Source: Williamsia sp.
GTDB lineage: Bacteria > Actinomycetota > Actinomycetes > Mycobacteriales > Mycobacteriaceae
DNA length: 42,957 nt
NCBI RefSeq assembly: GCF_016462415.1
Contig: NZ_JAEMTF010000027.1
Coordinates: forward strand, 1 to 42,957
Direction: 5' to 3'
The notes under the pieces were generated by a model. It did not search any database. It saw only the letters and a program-made list of their open reading frames with translations, and was not told where the DNA came from. Positions 39,030 through 42,957 of the stretch are shown one piece after another (positions within the stretch are counted from its first letter, which is position 1; every line of letters starts with the position of its first letter). The position numbers and the translations under genes are program-made.

Positions 39030-40703
39030 GTGTCCCAACCCGTTCCCGGCAAGCCCGCCCTGCTGACCGTCGACGACGACCCGTCGGTGTCCCGCGCGGT
39101 CGCCCGCGATCTACGTCGTCGGTACGGCGAGCGCTATCGCATCATCCGAGCCGAGTCCGGTGACGCGGCCCTCGAGGCGCTGCGCGAGCTGAAGCTGCGC
39201 GGCGGCGCGGTCGCGCTGATCCTCGCCGACTACCGCATGCCCGGCATGAGTGGCATCGAGTTCCTCGAGCAGGCGATGGACCTCTACCCGATGGCGCGTC
39301 GCGTGCTGCTGACCGCCTATGCCGACACCGGCGCCGCGATCGACGCCATCAACCTCGTCGATCTCGACCACTATCTGCTCAAGCCGTGGGATCCGCCGGA
39401 GGAGAAGCTGTATCCGGTGGTGGACGCACTGCTCGAGGCGTGGACGGCATCCGATCGCCGACCGGTCGACGAGACGCGGGTCATCGGGCACCGCTGGTCG
39501 CCCCGGTCGTCGGCGGTGCGAGAATTTTTGGCGCGCAACCAGTTGTCCTACACGTGGTACATGTCCGACGAGTCCGAGGGTCGTCGCCTGCTGAAGGCCG
39601 CCGACATCGACGACCGCTCGCTTCCCGTCGTCATCTGTGCCGACGGGACCGTGCTGGTCGAGCCGACCGACACCGAGCTCGCCCAACACCTGGGGTTGCG
39701 CACCGATCCGTCGGGCGACTTCTACGACCTGGTGGTCGTCGGTGGCGGCCCGGCCGGTCTCGGCGCGGCGCTCTACGGTGCGTCCGAAGGGCTTCGGACC
39801 GTCCTGGTCGAACGCACCGCCGCCGGTGGGCAGGCCGGGCAGAGCTCCCGGATCGAGAACTACCTGGGGTTCCCCGACGGCGTGAGCGGATCCCAGCTCG
39901 CCGACCGCGCCCGCCGCCAGGCCACCCGGTTCGGTGCGGAGTTGATCACCACGCGTGACGTCGTCGCCCTGGAGTGCAACGGATCCGCGCGCAGCGTGCG
40001 GTTCGCCGACGACACGCGGATCCACGCGCACACGGTGATCTTGGCGACCGGCGTCGCCTACCGCGGTCTCGACGCCGAGGGACTCGACGAATTGACCGGT
40101 CGCGGTGTGTATTACGGCTCGGCGGTGACCGAGGCGGCCCGATGCGCCGACCAGGACGTCTACATCGTCGGCGGCGCGAACTCGGCCGGGCAGGCCGCGC
40201 TGTACCTGGCGCGCGGGGCGAAGTCGGTGACCATCGTGGTGCGGGCGCCGTCGCTGACCGCGTCGATGTCGCACTATCTGATCGCGCAGATCGAGCAGAC
40301 CCCCGGCGTGCGCGTCCGGACCTGCAGTGAGGTCATCGGGGTGTCCGGCTCCGACCATCTCGAGTCGATCCGACTGCGCAACAACGCGACCGGCGAAGTC
40401 GAGACGGTCGACGCCGGATTTCTGTTCCTGTTCATCGGAGCTGCACCCCGAACCGATTGGCTCGACGGCCTCGTCGCCAGGGACGAGCACGGTTTCATCC
40501 TGTCCGGACCCGACCTCGTCGAGAACGACACGGCGCACGCGACGTGGCCGCTGGATCGCGCGCCACACCACCTCGAGACCAGCGTGCCCGGGGTGTACGC
40601 GGCCGGCGACGTCCGCTCACAGTCGGCCAAGCGCGTGGCGTCCGCGGTGGGCGAGGGAGCGATGGCCGTGATGCTCGTGCACCGGTACCTGGGCCAACTA
40701 TGA
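39030..40703 (+). CDS. Response regulator fused to glutaredoxin-like and thioredoxin-reductase-like domains
   Basis: A protein of 557 residues in three parts. Residues 8-135 are a receiver domain: acidic pocket DDD at 15-17, phospho-acceptor Asp67 (LADYRMPG), Thr94-Ala (LLTAYAD) and Lys118 (LLKPWD). Residues 150-222 form a thioredoxin-like fold without CxxC (RWSPRSSAVREFL). Residues 231-557 are a TrxR-type FAD/NADPH flavoprotein (VVVGGGPAGLGAALYGASEG; IENYLGFP; AAGDVRSQSAKRV). The dithiol CxxC of thioredoxin reductase is replaced by YYGSAVTEAARC. Its GTG start follows GAGAGG. The next gene is its probable kinase partner. Output is presumably control of a flavin-dependent reaction by phosphorylation. 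Confidence 0.9.
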   Translation: MSQPVPGKPALLTVDDDPSVSRAVARDLRRRYGERYRIIRAESGDAALEALRELKLRGGAVALILADYRMPGMSGIEFLEQAMDLYPMARRVLLTAYADTGAAIDAINLVDLDHYLLKPWDPPEEKLYPVVDALLEAWTASDRRPVDETRVIGHRWSPRSSAVREFLARNQLSYTWYMSDESEGRRLLKAADIDDRSLPVVICADGTVLVEPTDTELAQHLGLRTDPSGDFYDLVVVGGGPAGLGAALYGASEGLRTVLVERTAAGGQAGQSSRIENYLGFPDGVSGSQLADRARRQATRFGAELITTRDVVALECNGSARSVRFADDTRIHAHTVILATGVAYRGLDAEGLDELTGRGVYYGSAVTEAARCADQDVYIVGGANSAGQAALYLARGAKSVTIVVRAPSLTASMSHYLIAQIEQTPGVRVRTCSEVIGVSGSDHLESIRLRNNATGEVETVDAGFLFLFIGAAPRTDWLDGLVARDEHGFILSGPDLVENDTAHATWPLDRAPHHLETSVPGVYAAGDVRSQSAKRVASAVGEGAMAVMLVHRYLGQL

Positions 40704-40740
40704 GCGGCACCACAACTGCGACAACAGAAATCAGACGATC

Positions 40741-42204
40741 ATGACACGAGCGACGTGTAGCCCGGAGGAACTCAAGACCCTCTTCCTGTTCGAGAAGCTC
40801 GGCGACGACCAACTGCAGACGCTCTGTGAGAACGGCCACGTCGAGTGGATCGAGCCGGGGCCGGTGTACGCCGAGGGGGAGCCGGCCACGTGCTTCTACG
40901 TCCTCATCGAGGGCGAGATGGTCATGAGCAAGCTGTCCGGCGGCGAGGACATCGAGATCAGTCGTACGTCTCAGAGTGGTGTGTATTCCGGTGCGTGGCA
41001 GGCCTATCTGGGCGATCGTGCCTCGCAGACCTACCCCGCGTCCGCGCGGGTGCTGGTCCCGTCGCGGTTCTTCGTCCTCGACGCCGATGTGTTCGGAACC
41101 CTCGTCCGTGACTGGTTCCCGATGGCGGTGCACCTGCTCGAAGGACTGTTCTTCGGCAACCAGAGCTCGCGGCAGATCGTCGATCAGCGAGAGCGTCTAC
41201 TCGCCCTCGGTTCGCTCTCGGCGGGACTGACCCACGAGCTGAACAATCCGGCGGCCGCTGCGGTGCGGGCGACCTCGTCACTGCGTGACCGGGTGTCGCA
41301 CATGCGTCGCAAGCTGGGGGTGATCGCCTCGGGTGTCTACGACCACGACACCATCGCCACCCTGATCCGTCTGCAGGAGGAGGCGGCCGAGCTGGTGGCG
41401 AAGGCGCCCACCCTCACGCCGATGGAGGCGGCCGACCGCGAGGACGAGCTCGGGGAGTGGTTCGACGAGCGTGGGATCAGCGGCGGGTGGGATCTCGCGC
41501 CGTCCTTCGTGCAGGCGGGTATCGACGTCGGTTGGCTGAACAAGGTCAGCGCGGGCGTCGACAACGACGAGATCCTCGAGAGCGCGATCCGGTGGCTGAA
41601 CTACACGATCGAGACCGAGCTGTTGATGAACGAGATCGCGGACTCGACGACACGGGTGTCCACCCTGGTCGATGCGGCCAAGCAGTACTCGCAGATGGAT
41701 CGCGCGCCCTATCAGCGCGCTGATCTGCGTGAGCTGCTGAACAGCACGCTGGTGATGCTGGGACGCAAGATCGGTGGATCGATCACGGTGGTCAAGGAAT
41801 ACGACCAGTCGCTGCCCGCGATCCCGATGTACGCCGCCGAGCTGAACCAGGTGTGGACCAACCTCATCGACAACGCGGTCGCGTCGATGGAGGGCGTGGG
41901 GACCCTGACGATCCGCACCCGCCGCGACGGCGAGCAGGCGCTGATCGAGGTGGGCGACACCGGCCCGGGGATCCCCGAGGACATCCGGACCCGCATCTTC
42001 GAACCGTTCTTCACCACCAAGCCGGTGGGACAGGGGACCGGCCTGGGTCTCGACATCTCGTGGCGGATCGTCGTCAAGAAGCATCACGGGAGTCTGCGCG
42101 TGGATTCGCAACCGGGACAGACGGTGTTCCAGGTGCGCATCCCCATCGAGCCCCGCGTGGAGGAAGCCCCGGTCGCCGAGACGACCGATACGATCGCCGA
42201 GTGA
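40741..42204 (+). CDS. Sensor histidine kinase with N-terminal cyclic-nucleotide-binding-like domain
   Basis: A protein of 487 residues, soluble. Residues 12-125 resemble a cNMP-binding beta barrel ([31 protein letters not shown]), but the phosphate-cassette motif (GExA...RxA) is not preserved ([22 protein letters not shown]), so another ligand is likely. His165 sits in [16 protein letters not shown] (H-box). The N-box is [16 protein letters not shown]1 is [23 protein letters not shown], and G2 is GTGLGLDIS. About 150 residues separate the H-box from the ATPase, longer than usual. It follows the receiver-flavoprotein fusion by 37 bp, so the two form a pair. Its stop overlaps the methyltransferase start. 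Confidence 0.92.
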   Translation: MTRATCSPEELKTLFLFEKLGDDQLQTLCENGHVEWIEPGPVYAEGEPATCFYVLIEGEMVMSKLSGGEDIEISRTSQSGVYSGAWQAYLGDRASQTYPASARVLVPSRFFVLDADVFGTLVRDWFPMAVHLLEGLFFGNQSSRQIVDQRERLLALGSLSAGLTHELNNPAAAAVRATSSLRDRVSHMRRKLGVIASGVYDHDTIATLIRLQEEAAELVAKAPTLTPMEAADREDELGEWFDERGISGGWDLAPSFVQAGIDVGWLNKVSAGVDNDEILESAIRWLNYTIETELLMNEIADSTTRVSTLVDAAKQYSQMDRAPYQRADLRELLNSTLVMLGRKIGGSITVVKEYDQSLPAIPMYAAELNQVWTNLIDNAVASMEGVGTLTIRTRRDGEQALIEVGDTGPGIPEDIRTRIFEPFFTTKPVGQGTGLGLDISWRIVVKKHHGSLRVDSQPGQTVFQVRIPIEPRVEEAPVAETTDTIAE

Positions 42205-42863
42205 GCAGACCCCACGACGCCGACGCCAGCCGCCTCGCGGCCCGATCCCTCGCCCGCGGCGACGTCACCGGGTGGTTCGAAGACCTCTACGTCGAGGCCG
42301 CGGGTGGCGAGGCCGTGGTGCCGTGGGATGCGCCGGAGGCCAACCCGCTGATCGTCGACGCGCTCGCCGCGGCCGGTACGGCGGCCGGGCGGTCGGCGTT
42401 GGTGGTGGGGTGCGGACTCGGTCGCGACGCCGAACACGTAGCCTCGCTGGGTTTCGCGACCACCGCGTTCGACGTGTCGCCGACCGGCATCGACAGCGCC
42501 CGGGCCCGGTTCCCGGAGTCCGCGGTCGACTACGTGGTCGCCGATCTGCTCGACCTGCCGAACCGGTGGCACAACACCTTCGACCTCGTCGTCGAGTCGA
42601 TCACCGTGCAATCGATGCCACTGTCGGTCCGCGACGAAGCGATCGCAGCGGTCGCCGGCACCGTCGCACCGGGCGGTCGGCTACTCGTGATCTCCGGTGT
42701 ACGTGCGGACGGCGTCGATGTCGACGGTCCTCCGTGGCCACTCACCCGCGCGGAGATCGATTCCTTCGCGACCGGAGGACTCACCACGACATCGATCGAA
42801 CAGATCGAGCGCGCCGACATCCCCGGCGCCCGCCGCTGGCGGGCGTGGTTCGACCGGGCCTGA
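42201..42863 (+). CDS. Class I SAM-dependent methyltransferase
   Basis: A protein of 220 residues. Motif I is ALVVGCGLGRDAEHVASLG, then FDVSPTGIDSARARF and VVADLLDLPNRWHNTFDLVVES, the pattern of thiopurine/thiol-type class I methyltransferases. The GTG start overlaps the kinase stop as GTGA, so it is translationally coupled to the redox two-component pair and may modify a thiol, metalloid or other reactive compound (inference). Frame further upstream inside the kinase gene is not used. Confidence 0.88.
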   Translation: MSRPHDADASRLAARSLARGDVTGWFEDLYVEAAGGEAVVPWDAPEANPLIVDALAAAGTAAGRSALVVGCGLGRDAEHVASLGFATTAFDVSPTGIDSARARFPESAVDYVVADLLDLPNRWHNTFDLVVESITVQSMPLSVRDEAIAAVAGTVAPGGRLLVISGVRADGVDVDGPPWPLTRAEIDSFATGGLTTTSIEQIERADIPGARRWRAWFDRA

Positions 42864-42903
42864 CCGCCGACGCCGCCGCACCGACACCGGATAGTGTGAC
42901 GGC

Positions 42904-42957
42904 ATGTCGTCTCCGATGGAGTGGTCGCGTGGTCGGTACGAGGCGGTTGCGGAACGC
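42904..42957 (+). CDS. Partial gene start, possibly a second methyltransferase
   Basis: An ATG at 42904 opens 18 codons (MSSPMEWSRGRYEAVAER) to the right edge. W-x-x-GRYEAVAER resembles the N-terminus of actinobacterial SAM-dependent methyltransferases, but the piece is too short to be sure. A TAGTGT -10-like box at 42892-42897 is 6 nt before the ATG, so its message may be leaderless. Confidence 0.5.
   Translation, partial: MSSPMEWSRGRYEAVAER

Noticed and set aside
1-42957. CRISPR array, insertion sequence, prophage or biosynthetic cluster.
   Set aside because: No regularly spaced repeats with spacers, no transposase or phage genes, and no modular synthase genes were seen; the short repeats found are described separately.

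Overview
The window comes from a high-GC Actinomycetota genome of the mycolic-acid group; I infer Gordonia or a close relative, but no 16S or other species marker is present. Three things point there: a galactofuranosyltransferase of the GlfT1 type with a Wzm/Wzt exporter for arabinogalactan assembly, an antigen 85-like secreted mycolyltransferase, and a proteasome activator Bpa/PafE. The order quinone oxidoreductase, class V aminotransferase-like protein, Bpa, Wzt, GlfT1, Wzm resembles the Rv3777-Rv3783 block of Mycobacterium tuberculosis as I remember it. There is no prophage, insertion sequence, CRISPR array, rRNA or obvious island.

Layout. 1-7600: a cut-off membrane or lipoprotein gene, a GAF-ANTAR regulator, the minus-strand bpa-wzm-wzt-glfT1 cell-envelope operon, an aminotransferase-fold protein that has lost its PLP lysine, a PIG3-type quinone oxidoreductase with a divergent MarR regulator, and tRNA-Ser(TGA). 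7695-12085: an amidohydrolase, an orphan protein, a CPBP membrane protein, an NAD(P)-binding protein and a CorA-like transporter. 12116-18461: ddl and a MurF-like ligase transcribed divergently around a perfect 10-bp inverted repeat. The ligase heads an overlapping operon with an acyltransferase-3 membrane protein and an unknown protein; a membrane-anchored esterase follows. 18597-24848: regulator/enzyme pairs (MmyB-like/SDR, MarR/oxidoreductase with two near-perfect operators), a thioesterase, the antigen 85-like protein and a Pat/HisC-type aminotransferase. 24950-25197: tRNA-Ser(GCT), tRNA-Arg(ACG) and a terminator.

25204-29039: an FAD monooxygenase with a divergent TetR gene (twin operators, probably a leaderless transcript), an aldo/keto reductase and a coiled-coil protein. 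29073-32380 is the most unusual part. It is a two-gene operon in which an ATP-grasp ligase overlaps by 4 bp a 689-residue protein carrying a papain-like Gln-Cys-His-Asn set. I read this as an uncharacterised ligase/peptidase (or transferase) system. 32517-38873: a P-loop kinase, an F420/NADP-type reductase, a duplicated four-cysteine lipoprotein, an SDR, a TDT/SLAC1 transporter with its LysR regulator, and a DUF2071 protein. 39030-42957: a redox two-component operon (REC/glutaredoxin-like/thioredoxin-reductase-like fusion, then a histidine kinase with a cyclic-nucleotide-binding-type fold), a methyltransferase, and the start of another gene.

Most genes are single transcription units with short convergent gaps. 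No gap longer than about 200 bp lacks a feature. All family calls rest on reading motifs and recalled family knowledge, not on searches.
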